This document shows positions 22,647 through 32,192 of a stretch of 64,000 nt of DNA, piece by piece. Below the pieces are notes generated by a model, which made no database searches, had not been told where the DNA came from, and saw nothing but the letters and a program-made list of their open reading frames with translations. How positions within the stretch are numbered: the stretch's first letter is position 1; each line of letters begins with the position of its first letter. The position numbers were made by a program, and so were the translations under genes. Source of the stretch: Stenocarpella maydis (lineage: Eukaryota; Ascomycota; Sordariomycetes; Diaporthales; Diaporthaceae). Location: positions 62,001 to 126,000 of the forward strand of contig NQMI01000067.1 in the NCBI GenBank assembly GCA_002270565.1. The letters are read 5' to 3'.

Positions 22647-22992
22647 GCCAACCGTAAGCAGAGGGCCAACCGTCAGCGGTCAGGAAGGATGACCCCTGAT
22701 TGGTCGAATTCTCAGAGGGCATACAGAGGGCAATAAGTATCTAGGCTTCTTCACACCTTCCTTCTCTTCAACTATATACTAATAGGAGTACTATGTCATT
22801 ATTTAGAGGAGCTTCATAGAGAGTTTAGTATAAAGAAGCACTCTAAGAAATATAGGCTATCTTCAGAAAGAATATAAGGAAGTTCTCCTTATTAAAGAGA
22901 ACTGCCGCTTAATTCTGCCTCGGCCAGACGACATACCAAAGCCTGATTAGCTAGCAGAAGGTCGCTTACAGTTGGCGGCTTGCTTACGGTTA
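22647..22992. mobile_element. Short element with about 30-bp terminal inverted repeats
   Basis: The left end (22647-22679: gccaaccgtaagca..., then gccaaccgtcagcgg) matches the reverse complement of the right end (22963-22992), with a perfect 11-base core aaccgtaagca and a second matching block gccaac. The 346-bp unit has an AT-rich interior with no complete reading frame, so it is a MITE or an internally deleted DNA transposon. A clean target duplication is not evident; agtc occurs just outside both ends. A further gccaaccgt copy lies at about 23037. Confidence 0.6.
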
Positions 22993-24025
22993 GTCCTCAG
23001 CTTATCATTGGCTATTCTATTACTGTATCTTTTTCCGCCAACCGTTGTTTTCGACCACGGGCTTCCGCTACGGTACCTAGTTTTAGTAATTTCTACAGAA
23101 ACCCTGAACCGGGTGCACATGTGGGCTAATGGTATAAGCTGGGTGGGCCGACGTTGACCGCCTGTGCTGTGCATGAACCATTGACACCGTGCCCAAGTGG
23201 CTAAGTAAACCTCATGCGGGAGCCCTTACGTTTTTGATGCAAGAGTTTACAATTCACAAGTGCTCCAAATCGCATGAATGTCCGACTCAAGGCGATGCTG
23301 GTTGGACTACGCTCATATGCATTTGAACTGAGTAACTAGGGGCATTTGAGCAAAGTTCACCTTCAGGCTGTGCGCGGTGTTTGACAACAATTCGCGCAGA
23401 CGCAAATCACACGTATCTCGGCTCAGCTCTCGCCTGGCGGATCAACTCGCAAGTATTCGCTAGTATCCGAGATAATTCCCACACAACCAGAGCCACCGAC
23501 ATTGACTAGCGCCTCCGGTCCGATCATCCGATCTCGGGTTTACTCAAATGAGATGATCTTTTTGGCAGTACACTTAAAGTCCCTGGACAAGACCACGTGT
23601 GTCGGTGGCTGCGTGGCGGTTGATGTGCGCGGATCCAAGTTATGAGCCCTGAAGGCATAGTGCTGCTGATGCACAACATTGCATTTCTCAGTCGTGAAAG
23701 GTTTCGGGTCGGTTTTAGCCCCTTTTTGTGCATCTTCCGTGGAGCCCTTTTTATCGGATAAGACGGATGTGGGTACGTAACCGTCGGTTTCAGCGGCGAC
23801 GCCGCGGGCTTGCCGTCGCGCGACATGAAGATCGATATGGCGGTTGAAATACCAGCACGATGCCGTTCCGGCGTGGGCACACTGCCGCCTGGAGAAATTC
23901 TTATTCTTCTCTCGGACAAATCTCTCAGATTGCCCCTTCAGTCCCATCTCCTCCCCTACGTTCACCATCGAGCAGAACAATTGCTTCCCCATCTGACGAG
24001 GCAACTACGCGCTAAATAAAACAAA
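22993..24025. other. Intergenic region
   Basis: No supported gene. Short overlapping frames on the minus strand (23524-24004) have no recognisable domain and overlap the promoter of the gene at 24026. Confidence 0.4.
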
Positions 24026-24691
24026 ATGTTCAAGAGGTTCAGGAGGAGCGTGATAGGGGTCGGTTCGGTTTCTCCGGGCGACGCGGGATCACAACAGGTC
24101 TGCCACGAATGCGGACAGACCCTGAGGAATACACTGGCAGTCGAGACCCCCTACGCAGACCAAGTCACCGCCGGACGATACAACCCAGCTCGCGCCCAGA
24201 AACACGATTCATGGAATGGGTCCGTCGGGTCAGACAGCGGCTATGGCAGCTCTCCGCATTCCGAGTTCGAGGCCCAGCTGGATCTCAGCGATGACCCTTC
24301 GGCCCCACCGATTCGGCTGCCTCGGCGGCGGTCTACCTACAACTCTAGCATATACTCAGAAACAAGCACGTTCGAACACACAACGCGACAGGAGATAATA
24401 GTCGAGGAGCCGGCACAGGCCGGGCCGCCGGTCTACGATCACCTGTTCAGCCTGCCGCCTCGGACCTTCACCAGCTACTCGGACAAGTGGAAGCCCAAGA
24501 CGTCGCGTTATTCCAGGCTGAACGAACTACCCGCTGCCAGCCCGACAGCGATGGCATTCCCCGAAGACGTCATGGCGGTGGAGCCTGAGCGGGAAAAGGA
24601 ACCGAGTTCGCCGGAGAAGAAGAGGAAGTCGTTGGCGCTCCGGCCCGGGTCGCTCAGGAGGCTGGCAAGTCGCCGCTTGAGAAGTCAGTGA
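24026..24691 (+). CDS. Hypothetical protein, 221 aa
   Basis: Single exon with coding-like codon use. An N-terminal basic start (MFKRFRRSVIGVGS) precedes one CxxC pair (CHECG) near residue 27, followed by a Ser/Pro-rich, probably disordered middle (SDSGYGSSPHSEFEAQ). A patch rich in aromatic and charged residues (YDHLFSLPPRTFTSYSDKWKPKTSRYSRL) follows, and then a basic tail (EKKRKSLALRPGSLRRLASRRLRSQ) resembling a nuclear localisation signal. No known family is recognised. I accept it because the frame is long, starts well and has biased composition. Confidence 0.55.
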   Translation: MFKRFRRSVIGVGSVSPGDAGSQQVCHECGQTLRNTLAVETPYADQVTAGRYNPARAQKHDSWNGSVGSDSGYGSSPHSEFEAQLDLSDDPSAPPIRLPRRRSTYNSSIYSETSTFEHTTRQEIIVEEPAQAGPPVYDHLFSLPPRTFTSYSDKWKPKTSRYSRLNELPAASPTAMAFPEDVMAVEPEREKEPSSPEKKRKSLALRPGSLRRLASRRLRSQ

Positions 24692-26035
24692 GGATAAGAC
24701 ACGCCAACTGACTCTGATTCACTGGTTCAAAACCCCCATTGGTGAATTGCGACGGCGTTCCAGGAAACCAGGACCAATGGGACCTTGGAGTGTCGGCTTG
24801 GTCACACTCGTGATAATGTCATATGCAGGCCGAGGCCCAGCGGGGTGGGAGAGGCCTACCTGTGAGATGGATTTGTTCGAATCGGCACGCTTGAAGGCCC
24901 TATATGTTCGCCTGCGTTGATTGAAGGGACTCGTTTGTTGCGGTGGGAGAGCACTCGAGCATGACAACTGAGTCGAGGTGGATATTGACTCGGCCTCAAG
25001 CGGATCGGACCATGCCTAAGTATCACAGAAGGCGGCTTTGATATGTGCTGCGGGGTGATCATGTCAAATATGGCTTGTGTTGTTGTGTGCGGTTCTTCAG
25101 CTCTGAAGGTTGGACGACCGATTGGTCAAGTCAATATACTGAGCGAGGATTCTTCCTGACCATCACCTCAGGTGACAAGACCCTCTTGTCATGCCTCCCT
25201 GGCTCCTTTGTGGCTAGCAAAATACCCAATCCGGGACATGACGCAAGCGAGGCAGGCCCTTGCCGTCGGTCTCGCGTGTTTGGGGCCGTTTCGACTTGGC
25301 AGCGCCAAGAGGGCCCTCCTGTGGCGGCGATAACGTTCGTCCCAAATACCGTCGCTGTCAAAATCACGACGCCAGACACTCTGGTTCCATCTGGCGCCCT
25401 GGCAGTCAGCTGCATGCGGGCCACGACCCCTTGGCTTTTCCTTGGCCTCATCCTCTCCGCAGCCAGGTGGACTGAGAGCTACCATCTAATACGGAACCCC
25501 CCGTCTCATCATCATACACAAGCTCCGACCTAAATGTCTTCGGACGACGACTTTGTTTGGGTCGCTACTCCTACATAAAATGCCGTCGGCTTCCCATCCG
25601 CTTGGCTGAATCTAGTCCCATCGCTGAGGACTGTGAAGATCTATACCACATGGCGATTAGGTACTAGCCTATCAGCTCAAACCTGCCATCGTTATTAATA
25701 GCATATCGCTGTGTGGTCAAACTCGGTTCGCAGGCACTTGGTTTAAGAGACGTGACACAACATACACAACATCACGAGTCTCCCAAGTCTTGTGGTGAGG
25801 CACAGATAAGGAGCCAAATCTCTTGGGCTATTTTAGGTGGCTTGCATGCGGTGCTCGGCCGGCCGCTGTCATGTATTATCGTCATCATAAAGCTGTAGCC
25901 AACCCCCGCGTTAACTACCAGTAGTGAGATTAGATTCAACTGTTCCAAAACCCCCTCTCAAGACATGAATTTGGCATTTCCTTAGCCCGAACGACTTGTC
26001 TAACTCCAAATACATACTCCGGACTGCATTCAGGC
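24692..26035. other. Intergenic region
   Basis: Open frames near 25045-25533 lie on both strands and lack domain or exon logic; nothing else is seen. The last 100 bp are the leader of the AA8 gene. Confidence 0.4.
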
Positions 26036-26836
26036 ATGGCTATTAGGCTACCAATTATGGGGGCGACCCTGCCGCTGTGTCTTACCATCCTCCTTCTCTC
26101 AGCCCATACCGCTGCGGAAGACCCGACCTCCTCCGCGGCTCAGGCCTCAACTGCATTTACCGAGCCCGTGACGGGGCTCACCATGGAGCGGTTCTTCGGA
26201 GCCCGCACGACGTTTGGGTTCGCCATGACAATGCCCGAGACGCCTGTCGACTCCTTCATCGGCCAAATGTCCTTCCCCCTCGTCAACGGGGCTGGCTGGG
26301 GCGCCATCGGGCTCACTGGCGACATGGAAAACAATTTCTTCCTCGCAGCATGGTCCGACGGTGCCGGCGGCGTCATGGCCTCCTTTAGGCAGGGCACCAA
26401 CGAAGACGACCCGCCAGAGGTTGTGGGCAACTTTGCCGTCCGCCCCATCGCGCAGGCTACCACGGTCAACGATTCGTTCCTCACCTTTACCTTCATGTGT
26501 GAGGGCTGCCTGGACAGCGCCCTGGGCCTCGGCGCTGAGGCCACGCAGGCAGACGGCGTGATGGGGTGGGCGCTGTCCGAGCAGGCGGTTGCGGGCCAGG
26601 CCACGCCCGACGGGCAGCTTGGTTTCCACGAGAGGGGCTTCGGGCCGTTCACGATGAGGCTGGGGGCGGCCCGGAGCACGTCGTTCGAGGGCGTCGCGGC
26701 CCAGGCGGGGGCTCCTATACAGGCTTCAGGCAATGCTAGCCCGGTTGCGCTGAACGTTGCGGGTGGGGAATCAGGGGAGGACGATGACGACGACGATGAT
26801 GATGATGGAAGCGAGGACGAAGGGGACGATGATTGA
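26036..26836 (+). CDS. Secreted AA8-type haem b (CDH cytochrome/DOMON) domain protein
   Basis: Single exon, 266 aa. The signal peptide (PLCLTILLLSAHTAA) is followed by one domain matching the cytochrome domain of cellobiose dehydrogenase (CAZy AA8, DOMON fold). Both expected haem axial ligands are present: Met97 in TGDMENNFFLAAW and His198 in GFHERGFGPF. The family disulfide Cys pair is C155/C158 (FMCEGC). AA8 domains pass electrons, for example to lytic polysaccharide monooxygenases or to iron. No flavin domain, cellulose-binding module, TM or GPI signal follows; instead the protein ends in an acidic tail of about 22 residues dominated by Asp. A stand-alone secreted electron carrier is the likely role. 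Confidence 0.85.
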   Translation: MAIRLPIMGATLPLCLTILLLSAHTAAEDPTSSAAQASTAFTEPVTGLTMERFFGARTTFGFAMTMPETPVDSFIGQMSFPLVNGAGWGAIGLTGDMENNFFLAAWSDGAGGVMASFRQGTNEDDPPEVVGNFAVRPIAQATTVNDSFLTFTFMCEGCLDSALGLGAEATQADGVMGWALSEQAVAGQATPDGQLGFHERGFGPFTMRLGAARSTSFEGVAAQAGAPIQASGNASPVALNVAGGESGEDDDDDDDDDGSEDEGDDD

Positions 26837-27852
26837 TGAACGGCGCTACACCCAGTTTTCCCTTTTCGAGATCACCAAGTGGTGGGCTTCCCCAAGATGA
26901 AACAAGCATTGCAATTCTGTTATATATAGTTCTACCTTCGAGGTTCTTTTCCACGAGGACTCTAAGACATAGCATCTCCTTCCAGAGAAAATACTCACAA
27001 GTAAAAGTCATCCGTGCCAGTTGTGTGCCCTTGCCTACCTGCACTTGAGCACACTTTCTCAAGCACCCCTTGATCGAGTGATTCCGGGGTGGATTTACAG
27101 CTGGAGAACACGACGTGTGTTGTACGCGAATTCTTGGCATGACTAACTCCGCCAGGCCACCTCTCGACAAAAGACCAGTTGGTGTCAGCTGCATAAATGA
27201 TAAATGCCACAAGGCCAAGACGCAGCACGTGGGCCCGTTCGGCATTGTCATGGCCGCAACGGAGAAATTGGCAACAAATGACCATGTAACCCTCAACATT
27301 ACGACCCGTAGTAAACATGCTGCACATGGTGACACCCAAGACCGCGTGAGGAAGTCAGGCGCCTCAATAGTACACGTACCCTTATAATTATTAGCACACA
27401 CAGATGCTGCATGGCAAAATCCGGGGACGCAGGGATGGTGGGCCCAGCGGATAGTATCCGGAGACAGCGAACCTTATTAGGGGCGCAGGGTTCCATTGAC
27501 GGCCCAGCACGCGGGCGGCAGCGCCTCAGCAGGGCGTCGCTTGAATTGCCCTCATTTCCGGGCGCCTGGCTGGGCCCTGAGCCGACACAACTGGCTGGAG
27601 AAGTGACCCAGAATGCGGTGAGTTCCGAGATTTAGCGCCTGGCTGACGAGTCCACCCTGACCAAAACGGGCAGCCGAATTGTAACCAGATGTTCGAATCC
27701 GGACTCGTGTCCCGCCGCCATCCTGGCGCAGCGTGAGCTGAACCGACAAGGATTGGCTGACCCTGGCTGAAATGATGCCCACCTGAACCTGAGGGCACCG
27801 AATATCCCCGCCGCCCAATCCCTCGAGCATAATATAAGGACATGTGCAGTCC
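26837..27852. other. Intergenic region
   Basis: 3' flank of the AA8 gene and promoter of the next gene. No supported gene. Confidence 0.4.
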
Positions 27853-27865
27853 GGGGGGGGGGGGG
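27853..27865. repeat. Poly-G run (13 bases)
   Basis: A homopolymer of G just upstream of the gene at 27874. Its exact length is prone to sequencing error, which matters because it lies in the leader near possible start codons. Confidence 0.8.
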
Positions 27866-27873
27866 TGGCGGCC

Positions 27874-28740
27874 ATGCACACGACGCCCAAACACAGATCC
27901 AAACCTCGAGGAGCTGGCCCACCGCGTCACATCAAGATGAAGAAGACACTGAAGCGGATATTTGTCGCCCGGCCCAGGAGCGCCATGGAGACATCACCAC
28001 CGCCACGGTCCGAGAACCCGAGCCCAGACAGGTCGTCGGCTCCCACAGCGCCTGGCCGATCCCACAGCGCCGGAGAGCGCACAACGTATACCGTGACCGG
28101 ACCTTTCGACATCGAGGCCCAACATCACCACTACTCCCCGGCCGTGCCGCGCGCGCGGGCAGCGGCACAGGCACAGGACGCGGGCACATCCCGCACGGCA
28201 TCGTCGTCCTCCCGCGCCTCCTATTTCGAAGCAGCAGAGCGGTCCCTCCAGGCCAGCTTCCCGCAGGCCAGGGTGGTGGACGCCGGGCGGTTCCCCGGCC
28301 GGATGGATCTCCTCGACGGGGTGCGCGCGGGGGACACGCGCCTCCTCGTGGCCATGGACCCCGAGGACTCGTCGCGGTACGTCGCCGTCAGCCTCGTCAT
28401 CCACGCCGCGGCGGGGCGCCCGCCGCCGCTCCGCTGCCACTCGCCCGGGCTGCGGCCCATCGTGGTCGCGCAGGACGCCCTGGCGCACCTGCTGAGGCAG
28501 TGGCACCGCGGCGGGGGCGAGGACGGGTTCCTGGCCATGGTGTCCTTGGGCGCCGAGTCGTCCGTGCAGGTCTTCCGCGCCACCGAGGGGCTGGTGGACC
28601 TGCCCGCCTCGAGGGGCGATCTACCCGGACCGTGGGATCTGCGCCCGGGCGCCGGCTACGATGGGTGCGCGTTTGTTCCCGAGCAGGGGGTCTTGGACTC
28701 TTGTTTTGGGAGGGGGACGTCGTCGGTGATGGCTGTCTGA
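27874..28740 (+). CDS. Hypothetical protein, about 288 aa
   Basis: Single exon. Possible starts are ATG 27874 or ATG 27937 (MKKTLKRIFVARP, with A at -3); the second is equally likely. A disordered Ser/Pro/Arg-rich head of about 110 residues precedes a compact, GC-rich, coding-like region (FEAAERSLQASFPQARVVDA, LLVAMDPEDSSRYVAVSLVI, ending GYDGCAFVPEQGVLDSCFGRG). No signal peptide, TM or named domain is recognised. Long open frame and strong codon bias support it as a gene; the function is unknown. Confidence 0.55.
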   Translation: MHTTPKHRSKPRGAGPPRHIKMKKTLKRIFVARPRSAMETSPPPRSENPSPDRSSAPTAPGRSHSAGERTTYTVTGPFDIEAQHHHYSPAVPRARAAAQAQDAGTSRTASSSSRASYFEAAERSLQASFPQARVVDAGRFPGRMDLLDGVRAGDTRLLVAMDPEDSSRYVAVSLVIHAAAGRPPPLRCHSPGLRPIVVAQDALAHLLRQWHRGGGEDGFLAMVSLGAESSVQVFRATEGLVDLPASRGDLPGPWDLRPGAGYDGCAFVPEQGVLDSCFGRGTSSVMAV

Positions 28741-29813
28741 TGGCGTCGCAGCAAAACATTTCTGAATGGATGAGTTATCAGGTTGATGATGAAGCGGGGC
28801 TCTCGTCGTAACGCATGCGGTGCTTCCGTCATGATTTGCAGGTGGGAGAGACAATGAGGCAACCAAATGAGATCAATGCCATGGTTTCAGGCATCATTTC
28901 TTGGGAGAAGAAGAAACCGCCCGTCTCCTGTGCTGGCCTCGCCAGACGCCGTTGGCTAGGAGGCACTGGGGTCCGACAATGCATATACCCACCGCAGTCC
29001 CCGTCTCTGCGATGAGAACTACGGTCCCCTCGGTGTTGTGCTCCGATATACGCGGCAAACCCTGTCTTCGCCCTGCGGGCTGGCTGCTACGGACCTTGGT
29101 GTGCGTTGATGCGCCCGGCGTGCTTAAGTCCATCGACAGGTAGTTATAACGAGGCTGATCTGAACGTCGAGGTCAGAGGAAATAGCTCGCCAGCGGCAAC
29201 CTTGGGTGGACCGCGGGCGAATGCGGCTCTTTGGACTGGCTAGAAGTCTTACGAAGGTGAAGCACACTACGCCGTGTACGGGCTCCTATTTAAGGAGGCT
29301 GAACATGCAGGTCAGCGGGGGGGAATGGAGAGAGTAGGGCACGTACTGTTCAGAGACTACCGGAACTGTGGCTTATGGAAAGGTTGAGCTGGGAGACTAT
29401 TTACTCTTATATAATATTATGGATAATATTACATTCCTGGTAAACTTGAAATATCTTTGAGCTGGATCATTCACTGCACAGCCTAGAATTTCATTACTAT
29501 GGTTGAGTTAGGTATGAGGGATCCCATATAGACTTGTTTATGTAGGGTGTGGGAGGGTATTAACACTGGTTTCTGATAGTCATGAACGTGGGACGGTCAA
29601 TCCCACTACCGCCGCTCAATATATATCGCAGGCAGCAGGAGACAGTAATGTAGTAGACACAGCTGACGAGTCTTGGTGGTGTTGTTCTTGCTGAATTTGG
29701 TTTTGCTGAGTTCCTGATGTCCTGCATGCCTGCTGGTTCAACTCTAACTTACTGCACTGTCCGGTACCGACGCCGGCGCATGGCTGGCGGGCGTAACCCC
29801 CCGAGGCCCTGAA
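28741..29813. other. Intergenic region
   Basis: No supported gene. Partly AT-rich around 29400-29480. Confidence 0.4.
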
Positions 29814-31107
29814 ATGGATAACTATGGACAGGAACATGTCTTCCATGCAATGAGCCCACCTGGAGTGTTGAGATCGGCCGATGGTCACTCATGGGCCAGA
29901 TTCAGTTCTCTCACTGGAGCACAAGCGGCTGGGCATGACAAGAGCAGCTTTCATCGCCGCGGAAGCTATACCTTGCTCCGGGCGAAGCTTTCTACAGATG
30001 CAATCGAATGCCGGACATTCAGGGAGGGCTACGCGTTCGAAAATCGCAGTGAGCTTTCGGCCTGGCCTCGCAGAGCTATATGTATGATACGTTCTGGGAC
30101 GACTCCGACAAGATCCATACCATTAACCGTCTGAAATACGGACAGCCTGAGGATATAATGAACCTGGGGCGACAATTGGAACCCCAAAAATCGTCGCAGT
30201 GTACAAGATTGCGATGAGACCTTTCAGAAGATCGTGTCAGCTTACACGAGGAAGCACCTCAAACAATCTGAGGATGTTCTGCATGCACTCACGGGTGGCT
30301 ACAATAAGCTTTATGCCTGTTCAGACGGGCCGGACCTTGACATCCACATACTGCTGGGCATACCGACGAGGCGCTTTTTCAGAGCTTTGCTATAGTACCC
30401 TCCAAAGTCCTGCCATGTGAAACTGAACGTCTTGTCCGGAGCGAAACCATCGGCTTGGTCACGGGTCTCCTGGATCACGCCAGTTGACTTTGCCTGCTCC
30501 CTGGGATTTTTTTTTCTTTTTTTTTTTTTCTGCGTCGAGAATAGGATTCATCTCACACCGCGGAGAGCATTCATTCAGCCTGGTGGAAGAGTAGTGCTTG
30601 ACATATCAAAAAGGAAACGCCATCACGAGAAAGCAATTCCCGGGTCGGAAGTTCTACAACCAGGTTGCCAAAAACGGCATGGATGCAGCGTCACTTTTGA
30701 AAGCCATACCAGAGAGTGAGGATGGTGTGACTGGCACCATGCCCTCACCTCCTTTACCTGGATTGTTGAGTTTTCTCGCTCTATATACCCCCGCTGCAAC
30801 ATCTCCGACGTGGACTCGAGAATTTGGAGGAGAATGGCATTTAAATTCCAGAGAGGCAACGGTTACCGACAGAAGATTGGGATACGCCTTTATAGCCTTG
30901 TTAGACTGCGAAGAGGCCACTCCAGCTTCGGGTGGTTTCTTACTCTTGCTTTACGATTGGAAGGCCATGGTTATTTGTGTAAAGAATTCAGTGGAATATT
31001 TTGAAAGAGTTGGAATATGTATCTTCACGGACAACGGAGAGGATTTGGTGCGTCTCGTGGAGAAGGGATTGCTGGAAATCCATTGGAAGCAGGTTCTTCT
31101 GCGGTAA
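29814..31107 (+). pseudogene. Degraded HET (heterokaryon incompatibility) family gene
   Basis: Pieces in shifting frames resemble the C-terminal half of HET-domain proteins. At about 30210-30392 the frame reads FQKIVSAYTRKHL, EDVLHALTGGYNKL, then IHILLGIPTRRFFRALL, matching the usual post-HET region (YTxRxLTYxxDxLxAFxG ... GLPxxFFxxALLW). A TAG at 30393-30395 replaces the Trp expected next. At about 30840-31107 a piece matching the family tail follows (FIALLDCEE, FLLLLYDWKAM, YFERVGICIF). The HET domain itself is not recognisable, and a T-rich run at 30508-30529 interrupts the middle. Boundaries are approximate. Confidence 0.6.
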
Positions 31108-31437
31108 AAGCCAGCGCCAGGCAGACATGAGATGAACAAATGGCATTTCATATTTCAATCTATCCTTACCGCAACATAGAATTAAGGCATTATTGGACTT
31201 TCGCTTGATTCTAGGTTTGCGTATTGGGGTCGAACAATGCCGTGCATACTCAAACGGCATCTTAATTGTGACTGTCGATGGATGATCTGAGGCGGAAGTC
31301 CTCAGGCTTAGCTGAGCCCTTGTGCCATCATATATTCGGCACCCAAGTATACAACGCCCCCAGCTACCAAAAAGATGAATAGCTCCAGGCTGCCCATAAG
31401 CAAATAGGAACAGGTACCACTTGCCCCAGGCATACTA
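31108..31437. other. Intergenic region
   Basis: Short spacer between the HET remnant and the convergent minus-strand gene; nothing recognised. Confidence 0.4.
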
Positions 31438-32192
31438 CTAGTAGTGCAAGAAAGCTGGAACGGGACGCTGTGCCGTCCTGTCACCTGGGTGCTCTGTCTT
31501 GCAAACGTAGATTCCGCTCTCCCAGTCCTCCACCCACCAGCTCTCCTTGATACACACCACCCTGACCCTCTCGCCCAGGACCCGGCCCAGCTCCCCAGCC
31601 CAGTGCGCCGGTATGTCCCCGTGGACCCAGAGCCTCTCCAGGGCCCGCGCCGCCGCCACCGCCTCGAACAGCCGCCTCTCCATGCGCTCCTCGTGCCGCG
31701 CCATGAACCCGGCTCGCGCCCGCGCCCACGCCACCGAGGACCTCCTCCTCGGCCCCCAGTCGACCACGAGCTCCCTGAGCGCCCCCGCGCGCCCCAGCAC
31801 GTGGGCCAGGAGCCCGACCCAGGCGTTCCAGTTGGCGTGCTCCATGGCCACGTGGAACACGAGCCTCCGCAGCCGCGGGGCCCGCAGCGGCCCGCCCACG
31901 TGCGCAGCCAGCCCGACCCGCCTCCCGTGCTCGAACATGCACGCCCGCAGCACCGCCTCGCCCGCCACCCGCGCCTCGAGCTCGCCGCGCGCCCGCCTGC
32001 ACGTCAGCATCAGCGCCGGCGGCGGCCGGGAGAGCGCGGCGGGGGCCCCTCGTCCTCGCTGCAAAAGATGGAGAACGGCCTGCTGGTGAACCGAAAGTCG
32101 CTGTAGCGGAAGCTCAGGGCGAAGGCATATATGAGCTCGCGGATCTCGCCGGGTATGTTGAATAGTGGCGAGGCGGCCTGGTTGTCATACAT
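31438..32192 (-). pseudogene. Fungal EIR/2EXR-type domain protein with a frameshift
   Basis: Starts at ATG 32192 with SPLFNIPGEIRELIYAFALS, the F-x-LP-x-EIR-x-x-IY landmark of the large fungal F-box-like (2EXR/DUF7730-type) group. This first frame runs into TGA after about 60 residues. A second frame, one base over, carries the natural continuation (PALMLTCRRARGELEA, then FHVAMEHANWNAWVGLLAHV and WVHGDIPAHWAGELGRVLG) to 31438. The frames overlap across a G4C5 homopolymer near 32042-32050, where one missing base would explain the switch; no intron of correct phase fits. It is either a one-base sequencing error in a normal gene or a young pseudogene. Confidence 0.6.

Noticed and set aside
27680..27720. 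tRNA B-box-like string (tgttcgaatcc)
   Set aside because: No matching A box or cloverleaf could be drawn around it. No tRNA gene was found anywhere in the window.
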